DNA from: Quadrisphaera sp.
GTDB taxonomy: Bacteria > Actinomycetota > Actinomycetes > Actinomycetales > Quadrisphaeraceae
Length of the DNA: 6,082 bases
Assembly (NCBI GenBank): GCA_029258695.1
Contig: JARIBR010000049.1
Span: forward strand, 1-6,082
Direction: 5' to 3'
Position numbers and translations under genes: made by a program. Below are positions 1 to 5,535 of the stretch, in pieces (within the stretch, counting starts at the first letter, position 1; every line of letters begins with the position of its first letter). The notes beneath the pieces were generated by a model. The model had not been told where the DNA came from. It saw only the letters and a program-made list of their open reading frames with translations, and made no database searches.

Positions 1-668
1 GCGGTGATGAGCCGGGCGCCGACGGCCGCGATCCCGGCGCCGACCGCGGTGGCGGTGGCGAGCGTGACGAACGAGCGGCGCGAGGTCCCGGCGGCACCGC
101 CGGGCTGCGCGGCCCCTGGCGCGTCGCCGGTCGCCCGCGGTGGGCGCCGGGCGGCGTCGACGAGCGGTGGGAGCACCAGGACGCCCGCGCCGAACCCCAC
201 GAGGGAGGGGATCGCCGCGACCGCCCCGCCCGATGCACGGGTGACCGCGGCGAGCACCGTCACGAGCCCGAGGACGATGACGACGGCGGTGCCCAGGCGC
301 CGGTCGCGCAGCGAGGCAAGGCCCGCCAGCGCGGCGAGCAGGAACGCGACGACCCCCATGGACAGGAAGAGCACCGTCTTGTCCGCGGTGCCGAACAGCG
401 CGATGACGCCCTGCTTCAGCCACTGCGGCACGACGTCGACGAACGCGGACCCGACCGCCTGCAGCGGCGAGGACGAGGGGTTGACCACGGCAGCCAGCAG
501 CGTGGCCACGGCCAGCGCCAGGGCTGCCGCGAGCACACCGGACAGGGCCGCGCGGGCGCGGGCGTAGCCGCTCGGGGGCGCCGGGGGCTGCGGCGACGGT
601 GGTCGTCCCGGTGAGTCGTCAGCGTCCCGGAGGTCAGGCCGGGACGGGCTGGTGCTGCGCGAGCTCAC
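1..668 (-). CDS. Membrane-anchored molybdopterin-dependent oxidoreductase, N-terminal part (runs off left edge)
   Basis: About 222 codons are visible on the minus strand; the C-terminal part lies left of position 1. I chose the GTG at 668-666, which has GGTGGG some nine bases upstream; the nearby ATG (675-673) hits a stop after 13 codons. The protein starts with a Pro/Ser-rich cytoplasmic tail (residues 1-40). Hydrophobic segments follow near residues 41-62, 97-117, 126-142 and 150-168, then a linker and an SRRSF motif (196-200) just before a fifth helix (about 201-217). The layout and phrases such as VVNPSSSPLQAVGSAFVD and LFGTADKTVL match, from memory, the membrane region that precedes a sulfite-oxidase-type Mo-pterin domain in actinobacterial proteins of roughly 500 residues. 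The Mo-pterin domain and its cysteine ligand are outside the window, so substrate and catalysis cannot be judged. The family call is inferred from the N-terminal half only. Confidence 0.7.
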   Translation of the reverse strand, partial: MSSRSTSPSRPDLRDADDSPGRPPSPQPPAPPSGYARARAALSGVLAAALALAVATLLAAVVNPSSSPLQAVGSAFVDVVPQWLKQGVIALFGTADKTVLFLSMGVVAFLLAALAGLASLRDRRLGTAVVIVLGLVTVLAAVTRASGGAVAAIPSLVGFGAGVLVLPPLVDAARRPPRATGDAPGAAQPGGAAGTSRRSFVTLATATAVGAGIAAVGARLIT

Positions 669-811
669 GTCCCATGGTCCCACCGGAGCGTCGCTGCGGT
701 CGATCGACAGAGGGTGGACTGGCTCACATCTCACCCGTCACTCCGGTCACAACACCGTATCGTTGTCCGTCTCGGGCTCACGGATCTCGCGACGCCGACG
801 AAGATGGTGAC
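669..811. promoter_or_regulatory. Divergent intergenic control region
   Basis: This spacer of 143 bp lies between the minus-strand oxidoreductase and the plus-strand small membrane gene. Two overlapping -10-like hexamers sit in its middle: TATCGT on the plus strand (758-763) and TACGGT on the minus strand (759-754). Neither has a convincing -35 box at 16-18 bp. A short direct repeat GTCAC-N4-GTCAC lies at 737-750. Promoters for both genes are expected here, but the exact boxes are only a weak suggestion. Confidence 0.3.
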
Positions 812-958
812 GTGATCTGGCTCGCACTGGTGCTCCCCCTCCTGGCCCTGCCGGCGCTCCTCGCGTTCTCACGCTTCGAGCAGGTGATGCTGATGTCGAG
901 CCCGCAGGAGTCCGGCGGCGTGCAGCGCGTCGTCCGCGAGAGCGCCCGCTCGCGCTGA
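812..958 (+). CDS. Small single-helix membrane protein, 48 aa, function unknown
   Basis: This is a 48-residue reading frame starting at GTG 812. It begins with a strongly hydrophobic run (residues 2-18, IWLALVLPLLALPALLA) followed by a short polar, Arg-rich tail ending in RESARSR. This predicts one transmembrane helix with a cytoplasmic tail. About 46 of 48 codons end in G or C, which supports real coding. The frame stays open upstream to about 599, but the upstream residues lack any protein-like pattern, and the GTG directly precedes the hydrophobic core. The ribosome-binding site is weak (GAAGATGG). It lies 95 bp ahead of the proC-like gene on the same strand, with a palindrome and a separate promoter in between, so it is probably not strictly co-transcribed. 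I do not recognise a family; partner or regulator roles would be guesses. Confidence 0.6.
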   Translation: MIWLALVLPLLALPALLAFSRFEQVMLMSSPQESGGVQRVVRESARSR

Positions 959-969
959 TCGTCGCGCCA

Positions 970-981
970 GCGTCATGACGC
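970..981. promoter_or_regulatory. 12-bp perfect palindrome, possible operator
   Basis: GCGTCATGACGC reads identically on both strands. It lies 11 bp after the stop of the small membrane gene and about 60 bp upstream of the probable start of transcription of the proC-like gene. The position suits a repressor or activator site. A perfect 12-mer could also arise by chance in GC-rich DNA, so this is a suggestion only. Confidence 0.3.
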
Positions 982-1040
982 GAGGTTGCCCGTGAGGGTG
1001 CTGCTCCTCGCGGACGGACGGGTGGCCGGCGCTGGACCCC

Positions 1041-1046
1041 TACGCT
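1041..1046 (+). promoter_or_regulatory. -10 box TACGCT of a probable leaderless promoter
   Basis: TACGCT fits the actinobacterial TANNNT pattern and ends seven bases before the ATG at 1054. Transcription starting 6-8 bases after the box would begin at or next to the A of the start codon. No purine-rich ribosome-binding site lies in front of this ATG (the gap reads gcccggc), which agrees with a leaderless mRNA. No clear -35 box is visible. Confidence 0.5.
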
Positions 1047-1053
1047 GCCCGGC

Positions 1054-1809
1054 ATGCTGATCGGCTACCTGGGCTCGGGAAACATGGCGCGCGCGATGGC
1101 GGCGGGCGGAGGTGAGCGCTTCCTCTGCAGCGACGGCGGGTCCGGGCGCGCGGCCATCATGGCGCGCGAGCTGGGCGGTGAGGCTCTGGCGACCAACGCC
1201 GAGGTCGCCGAGCGGGCCGACGTCGTGGTGCTCGCGGCCAAGCCCTACCACCTCGAGGAGGTCGCCGCCTCGCTCGGTGACGTACGCCCCCGTGCGGTCG
1301 TGTCGGTGCTCGCGCGCACGAGCGTGGCCTCGGTGCGCGAGGCGTTCGGCGGCGTCCCGGTGCTGCGCATCGAGCCGTCCACGCTCGCGGAGATCCGCCG
1401 CGGCGCCATGGTGATGGCCCAGCCGGACGACGACGTCGACCCGGACCTGGTCGCCGAGGTCAGGGAGTGGTTCTCCCGTCTCGGGGAGGTCGTCGAGGTG
1501 CCCGAGCGGCTCTTCGTCGCAGCCGCCTCGCTGTGCGGCGTGGGGCCGGCGTACTGGTCGCTGCTCGTCGAGGCCCTCGTGGACTCCGGCATCGCGAACG
1601 GGCTGCCTCCGGCGCAGGCGTCCGCGCTGGTCACGGCCACGATGGGTGGGACGGCGGCGCTCCTCGAGGCCCGCGACCACGACACCCTCGCCGTGCGCCG
1701 CGCCGTGACCTCGCCGGGCGGGGTGACCGCCAAGGGCCTGGCCGCCCTGGAGGCGGGGAACGTGCGCGCGACGCTGGCCGCCGCCACCGCCGCCGTCGTC
1801 GTGGGCTGA
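1054..1809 (+). CDS. Pyrroline-5-carboxylate reductase family protein (divergent ProC homologue)
   Basis: The 251-residue protein has the ProC layout. An N-terminal Rossmann NAD(P) site (GYLGSGNMARAM, residues 4-15) is followed by the AAKP motif (61-64), the helical-domain entry CGVGPAYWSLLVEALVDSG (161-179), and the C-terminal signature SPGGVTAKGLAALE (220-233). Typical members reduce pyrroline-5-carboxylate to L-proline in the cytoplasm with NADPH and are about 265-280 residues long; this one is short at the C-terminus. Several normally conserved spots differ. The MPNTP motif after the first domain reads IEPST (106-110), the expected SxxAG around residue 84 reads SVLAR, and SPGGTT reads SPGGVT. 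It may therefore be a paralogue with altered substrate range, for example another cyclic imine, rather than the housekeeping proline enzyme. The start rests on the glycine motif beginning only three residues in and on the -10 box immediately upstream. Confidence 0.85.
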   Translation: MLIGYLGSGNMARAMAAGGGERFLCSDGGSGRAAIMARELGGEALATNAEVAERADVVVLAAKPYHLEEVAASLGDVRPRAVVSVLARTSVASVREAFGGVPVLRIEPSTLAEIRRGAMVMAQPDDDVDPDLVAEVREWFSRLGEVVEVPERLFVAAASLCGVGPAYWSLLVEALVDSGIANGLPPAQASALVTATMGGTAALLEARDHDTLAVRRAVTSPGGVTAKGLAALEAGNVRATLAAATAAVVVG

Positions 1810-1833
1810 CCCGCCCGTCGTGAGCTGACCCGC

Positions 1834-1867
1834 CGTCGTACCTCCCTCCCCGTCGTACCTCCCTCCC
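1834..1867. repeat. 17-bp tandem duplication
   Basis: CGTCGTACCTCCCTCCC occurs twice back to back (1834-1850 and 1851-1867) with no mismatch. Just before it, a looser pair of GCTGACCCGCC(C)GTCGT units (from 1805 and 1824, period about 19) runs from the proC-like stop codon into the spacer. Both look like replication-slippage products in non-coding DNA. Confidence 0.85.
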
Positions 1868-1903
1868 CCTCGACCGCGACCTCCGGCGCGCCGCTCAGCA
1901 CCG

Positions 1904-2005
1904 CACTTCGTCGACCAAGTGCGCCCCGAGAGCGCCCCACCACGACACTTCGTCGACGAAGTGCGCCCCGAGAGCGCCCCACCACGACACTTCGTCGACG
2001 AAGTG
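1904..2005. repeat. Three-copy array of an 18-bp palindrome at 42-bp period
   Basis: CACTTCGTCGACGAAGTG, its own reverse complement, occurs at 1946-1963 and 1988-2005. A variant with C for G at 1916 occurs at 1904-1921. The 24-bp spacers (1922-1945 and 1964-1987) are identical, starting CGCCCCGAGAGCG and ending CCACCACGA, so the repeat unit is exactly 42 bp. Each palindrome can fold as a 7-bp stem with a TCGA loop; the variant breaks one pair (C1909 with C1916). GCACCG begins at 1899, overlapping the first palindrome by two bases, and CGGTGC follows the last at 2006-2011, so the whole array is capped by complementary ends. It lies between convergent genes. It could be a terminator block, a protein-binding site or a mobile REP-like element. 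Confidence 0.9.
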
Positions 2006-2034
2006 CGGTGCGTGGGGTGCGGTGCTCGGGGCGC
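1964..2034. terminator. Extended stem-loop between convergent genes, likely bidirectional terminator
   Basis: The last 42-bp unit pairs with the DNA to its right. The spacer segment CGCCCCGAG (1964-1972) is complementary to CTCGGGGCG (2025-2033), about 17 of 23 positions in the outer arms can pair with a short bulge, and the 18-bp palindrome forms the tip. The structure sits 155 bp after the proC-like stop and 40 bp after the stop of the convergent DUF4214 gene. There is no T-run on either side, as is common in high-GC actinobacteria. Confidence 0.5.
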
Positions 2035-2073
2035 GGTGCGTGGGGGAGGGGACGCAGCGCGGCGCAGGCGGGA

Positions 2074-2841
2074 TCAGTGCTCGGCGGTCGCCTGCTCCTG
2101 CGTGGCGCCCTCCGCCACGGCGCGGGCATCAGCGGCGTCCCGGCTGAGGGGGAAGTACTCGGGGGAGGAGGCGAACGCGATGGACGTCGCCAGGTCCGAC
2201 TGCTTCTCGGCCCCGCGCCAATAGGCGACCTCGCCCGCGTTCGGGGTGCGCCCGAGGAGCAGCTCGTACTTCGCGCGGGTGCGCAGGTCGGCCGCCTCGT
2301 CGGTGTACCAGATCTCACGGACCGTGATGAGCGGCGTGGTGGCCTGCAGCCGGCCGGTCCAGTACCGCGTCTCGCCCGGACGGGGCTCGCGCCCGAGGAC
2401 CACCGCGTAGAGGTCGTCGACGTACCCCGCCGCGGACGATCCCTCGCGGAACTCCCGGGACGCCAGCACGTTCTGCTCGACCCACTCCACGGCCATCCCG
2501 CGCGGCACGTTCTCGAGCCAGTACCTCGCGCCCGGGTCGGGGGCGCGGTCGAGCAGCACCGCGTAGACCAGGGTGACGCTCGTCGCGGCGTACTCGGGGG
2601 TCCGCGTGAGGTCGGCGAGGACCTGGGCCCGTGGCTCGCCCGCGTCCAGCCGGTCCGCCCAGTACAGGTGCCCGGGGTCGTTGCGGGCGGCGGCGAGGGT
2701 GCGCCCGAGGAAGTCCTGGTACCAGTTCGCGGTCACCTCGGAGCTGCCGATGCTGGCGGCGCTCGCCGGCACCGCGGTGGTGGCGAGCAGGCCGGCGGCC
2801 AGCGCTGCGGCGCAGGCGGTGGTGCGCAGGGATCGCTTCAT
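2074..2841 (-). CDS. Secreted DUF4214-repeat protein, 255 aa
   Basis: A Sec signal peptide is clear: MKRSLR, a hydrophobic core to about residue 22, then VPASA with cleavage near residue 29. The mature part is nearly filled by four degenerate repeats of the DUF4214 type, each with an (F/L)LGR-like turn, G--YW and a -TPEY or -S-EF end. They begin near NWYQDFLGRT (39), LVYAVLLDRAPDPG (91), LYAVVLGREPRPG (144) and KYELLLGRTPNAG (191). DUF4214 repeats occur in exported and cell-surface proteins, often as tails on enzymes or S-layer-type proteins; their role is not well defined. Here no catalytic domain is attached, so the protein is a bare repeat module. The ATG at 2841 has a strong GGAGAGG site (2852-2846) four bases upstream. 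It is followed by the palindrome array and lies downstream of the cyclodeaminase-like gene on the same strand, but with 174 bp and a probable promoter between. Confidence 0.88.
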   Translation of the reverse strand: MKRSLRTTACAAALAAGLLATTAVPASAASIGSSEVTANWYQDFLGRTLAAARNDPGHLYWADRLDAGEPRAQVLADLTRTPEYAATSVTLVYAVLLDRAPDPGARYWLENVPRGMAVEWVEQNVLASREFREGSSAAGYVDDLYAVVLGREPRPGETRYWTGRLQATTPLITVREIWYTDEAADLRTRAKYELLLGRTPNAGEVAYWRGAEKQSDLATSIAFASSPEYFPLSRDAADARAVAEGATQEQATAEH

Positions 2842-2890
2842 GGTGCCTCTCCGATGAGGTGATGGACGCGGCGTGAGCGCCGATGGACTG

Positions 2891-2896
2891 AAGGTA
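2891..2896 (-). promoter_or_regulatory. Possible -10 box TACCTT for the DUF4214 gene
   Basis: On the minus strand TACCTT fits TANNNT and would give a leader of about 40 bases before the ATG at 2841, enough to hold the GGAGAGG ribosome site. No convincing -35 hexamer is seen at 16-18 bp upstream. The leader is too short for a large riboswitch. Confidence 0.3.
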
Positions 2897-2943
2897 ACGG
2901 GTTGCCTCGCCCACGGGCGGCATCTCCGCGGCGGTTCACCCGG

Positions 2944-3000
2944 TGGGACGGCACGGTCCGCTCCCGCCGGCGCGCCTCGGGCCGGCTCGGCGGCGTCCCA
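2944..3000 (-). terminator. GC-rich structured region after the cyclodeaminase-like gene
   Basis: This 57-bp stretch is closed by complementary ends TGGGACG (2944-2950) and CGTCCCA (2994-3000). It contains a second pair of GCCGGC arms at 2966-2971 and 2981-2986. It begins 16 bases after the cyclodeaminase-like stop codon, a natural place for its terminator. No T-run follows, and pairing strength is judged by eye only. Confidence 0.35.
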
Positions 3001-3015
3001 CGCCTCCGGCGCGTC

Positions 3016-3972
3016 TCAGTCCTGCTCCGCGGCGTCCAGCACCGCCCAGGCCGCCGTGGCGTCCTGCAGCCCGACGCCCAGGCTGAGGTACACCACCCGG
3101 CCGCCGCCACCGCGACCCGGCGCTGCACCGTCGAGCACGGCGCCGAGGCTGGTGAGCGCGTCACCGTCCAGCGTCCCCCGCTCGACGCCCGCGACCACCG
3201 GGCCGCACGTGGACCGGGCGTCCGCGGGGGAGTCCACGACGACGAGGGCGGTGTCCACCAGCGCCGCCGGCACCTCGTGGCGGTCCGGAGCCACGCTCCC
3301 GACGCTGACCACCAGGGCGTGGTCGGTGAGGTCGTCGAGGGCGAACAGCGGCTCGAGGGCGACGGTGGCGCACAGCACCACGTCAGCCCCCGCGACAGCC
3401 TGCTCGGGCGTCGTCTCGGTCGTGACGACGGTGTCGGGCATCTCGGAGCGCACCTGCTCCGCCCACTCCTCGAGGACCGGCCGCGTCGGGCTCCACAGCC
3501 GCAGCGCGGTGACGCCGAGGACCTCGCGGACCGCCTCGACGTGCGCCCGGCCCTGCACGCCGCTGCCGAGCACGGCCACCGTCGACGCGCCGGGGGGCGC
3601 GAGCGCCTCGACGGCCACGGCGCTGGCGGCGGCGGTGCGCAGCGTGGTCAGCGACGTCCCGTCGACCGTCGCCCGCAGCCGGCCGTCGACGGGGTCGAGC
3701 ACGAGCACCGTCGCGGAGACCGCGGGCAGCCCGCGCGAGGGGTTGTCGGGCACGAACGAGCCGAGCTTGACGACGGCGCCGGCGTCGGGCGCGTGCCGGG
3801 CGGCGTAGCTGAAGGAGTACCCCTCTCCGATCGGGAGCACAGCCCTCGGCGTCGAGGTGCCGCTCCCGCGGTGCAGGGCCAGGAACGCCTCGCGCTGGCT
3901 GGCCCGCGCGGCGTCGTGCGTGAGCAGGCGGGCCACGGCGTCCGCGTCGATGGTCAGGGCGTTCTCGCTCAC
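3016..3972 (-). CDS. Ornithine cyclodeaminase / mu-crystallin family enzyme, 318 aa
   Basis: The protein has the family's two-part fold. An N-terminal dimerisation and substrate part carries VVKLGSF (Lys69) and LTTLRTAAASAVA (Arg112). A Rossmann NAD(H) site follows, TVAVLGSGVQGRAHVEAV (131-148). SVGSVAPDRHEV (223-234) and VVVD (Asp247) come later, and the C-terminal SLGVGLQDATAAWAVL (297-312) matches the usual family ending. Lys69 and Arg112 fall at the positions of the substrate-carboxylate residues known in Pseudomonas putida ornithine cyclodeaminase, and Asp247 is the likely catalytic acid. Family members include ornithine and lysine cyclodeaminases, ketimine (piperideine-2-carboxylate) reductases and alanine or arginine dehydrogenases, so the substrate is open. 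The GTG at 3972 is chosen because GAGGGAGG lies five bases upstream and the family N-terminus fits. The reading frame stays open far upstream, antisense to hglS, but that part is not protein-like. It is divergent from hglS, which suggests shared regulation and a lysine-related role. Confidence 0.85.
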   Translation of the reverse strand: MSENALTIDADAVARLLTHDAARASQREAFLALHRGSGTSTPRAVLPIGEGYSFSYAARHAPDAGAVVKLGSFVPDNPSRGLPAVSATVLVLDPVDGRLRATVDGTSLTTLRTAAASAVAVEALAPPGASTVAVLGSGVQGRAHVEAVREVLGVTALRLWSPTRPVLEEWAEQVRSEMPDTVVTTETTPEQAVAGADVVLCATVALEPLFALDDLTDHALVVSVGSVAPDRHEVPAALVDTALVVVDSPADARSTCGPVVAGVERGTLDGDALTSLGAVLDGAAPGRGGGGRVVYLSLGVGLQDATAAWAVLDAAEQD

Positions 3973-3986
3973 CAGGGCCTCCCTCG

Positions 3987-4008
3987 ACCGTCTCGCCGAC
4001 GAGACGGT
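3987..4008. promoter_or_regulatory. 9-4-9 inverted repeat, likely operator in the divergent spacer
   Basis: ACCGTCTCG-CCGA-CGAGACGGT is a perfect inverted repeat with 9-bp arms. It ends one base before the GAGGGAGG ribosome site of the cyclodeaminase-like gene and lies between that gene's probable -10 box and its start. A dimeric regulator such as a TetR- or GntR-type protein could bind here and block transcription. Alternatively, the hairpin could form in the mRNA leader next to the ribosome site. No regulator gene is in the window. Confidence 0.55.
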
Positions 4009-4019
4009 GCCTGTGCGCC

Positions 4020-4025
4020 ATGCTA
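4020..4025 (-). promoter_or_regulatory. Possible -10 box TAGCAT for the cyclodeaminase-like gene
   Basis: On the minus strand TAGCAT matches TANNNT. It would place the start of transcription near 4013, giving a leader of about 40 bases that contains the whole 9-4-9 inverted repeat and the ribosome site. No strong -35 box is visible. Confidence 0.35.
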
Positions 4026-4067
4026 AGAGTCGAGGCGCTGGGGCGAGAGGTCGCCGCCGCTGCGACA

Positions 4068-4088
4068 TCGACGAGGACTCGACGAGGA
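4068..4088 (+). repeat. 11-bp-period direct repeat containing the hglS ribosome site
   Basis: TCGACGAGGA occurs at 4068-4077 and again at 4079-4088. The GAGGA at the end of the second copy (4084-4088) lies seven bases before the ATG and is the best ribosome-binding site. The first copy has no evident role. No convincing -10 box for hglS is seen between 4026 and 4067. Confidence 0.5.
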
Positions 4089-4095
4089 TGAGGCC

Positions 4096-5535
4096 ATGAC
4101 GAGCACGCACGTCCCCCAGACCGAGCTGCGCGGCGCGTTCGCCGTCGCCCTGGCCACCATGTACGGGCGCGAGGTCCCCCTGTACACGACGCTGGTCGAG
4201 GTCTCCCGCGAGGTGAACGCCGACTGTGCCGCCTCGAGCGCGTGGACGCAGCGTCACGGCGACGCCGAGCGACTCGGCAGCCTGGAGCGCGTCACCGCTG
4301 AGCGGCACGGCGCCATCCGGGTGGGCTCGGCGCGCGAGATGTCCCAGGTGGCCCGGGTGTTCGCCGGCTTCGGCATGCACCCGGTGGGCTTCTACGACCT
4401 GCGCGACGCCTCCGCCACCTCGGTGCCCGTCGTCTCCACGGCGTTCCGGCCCACCGACCCGGCCGAGCTGGCGAGCAACCCCTTCCGCGTGTTCACCTCG
4501 ATGCTCGTCACCGAGGACCGGCGCTTCTTCGACGCCGACACCCAGGCCCGCCTCGAGGACTTCGTCGCCGCCCGCGAGCTGTTCGGCCCGCGCCTGCTCG
4601 ACCTCGCGGACCGGGCCGCGGCCACCGGCGCCCTGCCGAGCGAGGAGGCCGACGAGCTGCTGACGTTGGCGACGGCGGCCTTCGAGCTGTCCACCGAGCC
4701 GATCGACAAGGCCTGGTACGACCACCTCGCCGCCATCTCCGCGGTGGCCGCGGACATCGGCGGGGTGCCGTCGACGCACGTCAACCACCTCACCCCGCGC
4801 GTGCTCGACATCGACGACCTCTACGCGCGGATGGAGGCCCGCGGCATCGCGATGATCGACGAGGTGCAGGGCCCCCCGGCGTGGGAGGGCCCCGACGTGC
4901 TGCTGCGTCAGACCTCGTTCAAGGCGCTCGCGGAGGAGCGGGTCTTCCGTCACGACGACGGGACGGTGGCCCCGGGGAGCCTGCGGGTGCGCTTCGGCGA
5001 GGTGGAGCAGCGAGGCATCGCGCTCACCCCGGCCGGGCGCGAGCTGTACGACGTGATGGTCGCCCAGGTCGACGAGGCGGTCGCCGGGGGCGACGCGCGC
5101 ACCCGGGTCGAGGTCTCGAAGGAGGTGTGGCGCGAGCACCTGCCCACCACCGAGGCGGGCCTGGCCCAGCGCGGGCTGGCGTTCTTCACCTACCGGGTGG
5201 CCGACGGCGTCGACGCCAGCGAGGCTCCGCTGCCGACGTGGGAGGACGTGCCGGGGCCCGACGACCTCGCGCGCATGGTCGCCGCCGGGGTGCTCGTCGC
5301 CGAGCCGATCGTCTACGAGGACTTCCTGCCGCGCTCGGCCGCGGGGATCTTCGCCTCCAACCTCGACGACGACGGCTCGCGCGACGACGAGCAGTCCGGC
5401 GCGGAGTACGACCTGGAGCGGCTGTCGACCGTGGTCGGGGTCGAGGTGGCGGACCCGATGGACCTCTACGCCGCGCAGCAGGACGCCTCGGTGCGCGAGG
5501 CCATGGCGCGCCTCGGCCTGGTGGTCTTCGGCTGA
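4096..5535 (+). CDS. hglS: 2-oxoadipate dioxygenase/decarboxylase (HglS/YdcJ, DUF1338 family)
   Basis: The 479-residue protein has the usual length and all main marks of the DUF1338 family. Known members are Fe(II) enzymes that turn 2-oxoadipate, O2 and water into D-2-hydroxyglutarate and CO2, a late step of lysine breakdown. Visible motifs are ERHGAIRVG (His71, Arg75), STHVNHLTPRVLDID (226-240, with His228 and His231), RFGEVEQRG (Glu302), and the C-terminal YEDFLPRSAAGIFASNL (407-423). By position, His71, one of His228/His231 and Glu302 correspond to the 2-His-1-carboxylate iron ligands described in P. putida HglS (His70, His226, Glu294), and Arg75 to its substrate-binding Arg74. Nothing needed for catalysis appears to be missing. 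The ATG follows GAGGA by seven bases. It is divergent from a cyclodeaminase-family gene and convergent with an ALDH7-type dehydrogenase of the same pathway. Its stop codon lies inside an 8-bp tandem repeat. Confidence 0.92.
   Translation: MTSTHVPQTELRGAFAVALATMYGREVPLYTTLVEVSREVNADCAASSAWTQRHGDAERLGSLERVTAERHGAIRVGSAREMSQVARVFAGFGMHPVGFYDLRDASATSVPVVSTAFRPTDPAELASNPFRVFTSMLVTEDRRFFDADTQARLEDFVAARELFGPRLLDLADRAAATGALPSEEADELLTLATAAFELSTEPIDKAWYDHLAAISAVAADIGGVPSTHVNHLTPRVLDIDDLYARMEARGIAMIDEVQGPPAWEGPDVLLRQTSFKALAEERVFRHDDGTVAPGSLRVRFGEVEQRGIALTPAGRELYDVMVAQVDEAVAGGDARTRVEVSKEVWREHLPTTEAGLAQRGLAFFTYRVADGVDASEAPLPTWEDVPGPDDLARMVAAGVLVAEPIVYEDFLPRSAAGIFASNLDDDGSRDDEQSGAEYDLERLSTVVGVEVADPMDLYAAQQDASVREAMARLGLVVFG

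Noticed and set aside
4..567. 187-residue plus-strand frame rich in Ala, Thr and Pro
   Set aside because: It is the shadow of the minus-strand membrane gene, which shows proper transmembrane segments and family phrases.
1904..2005. CRISPR-like array
   Set aside because: The repeats are palindromic, only three in number, and the spacers are identical to each other, unlike CRISPR spacers; there are no cas genes.
1919..2224. Plus-strand frame with a perfect 14-residue repeat (RPESAPPRHFVDEV)
   Set aside because: The repeat arises only because the 42-bp palindrome unit is a multiple of three. The rest is antisense to the DUF4214 gene, and no ribosome site supports it.
2842..2896. Riboswitch in the leader of the secreted DUF4214 gene
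   Set aside because: The leader implied by the probable -10 box is only about 40 bases and shows no recognisable conserved riboswitch core.
2902..4026. 374-residue Arg/Gly-rich plus-strand frame opposite the cyclodeaminase-like gene
   Set aside because: Its composition is typical of antisense translation of high-GC coding DNA; the opposite strand carries a complete recognised enzyme.
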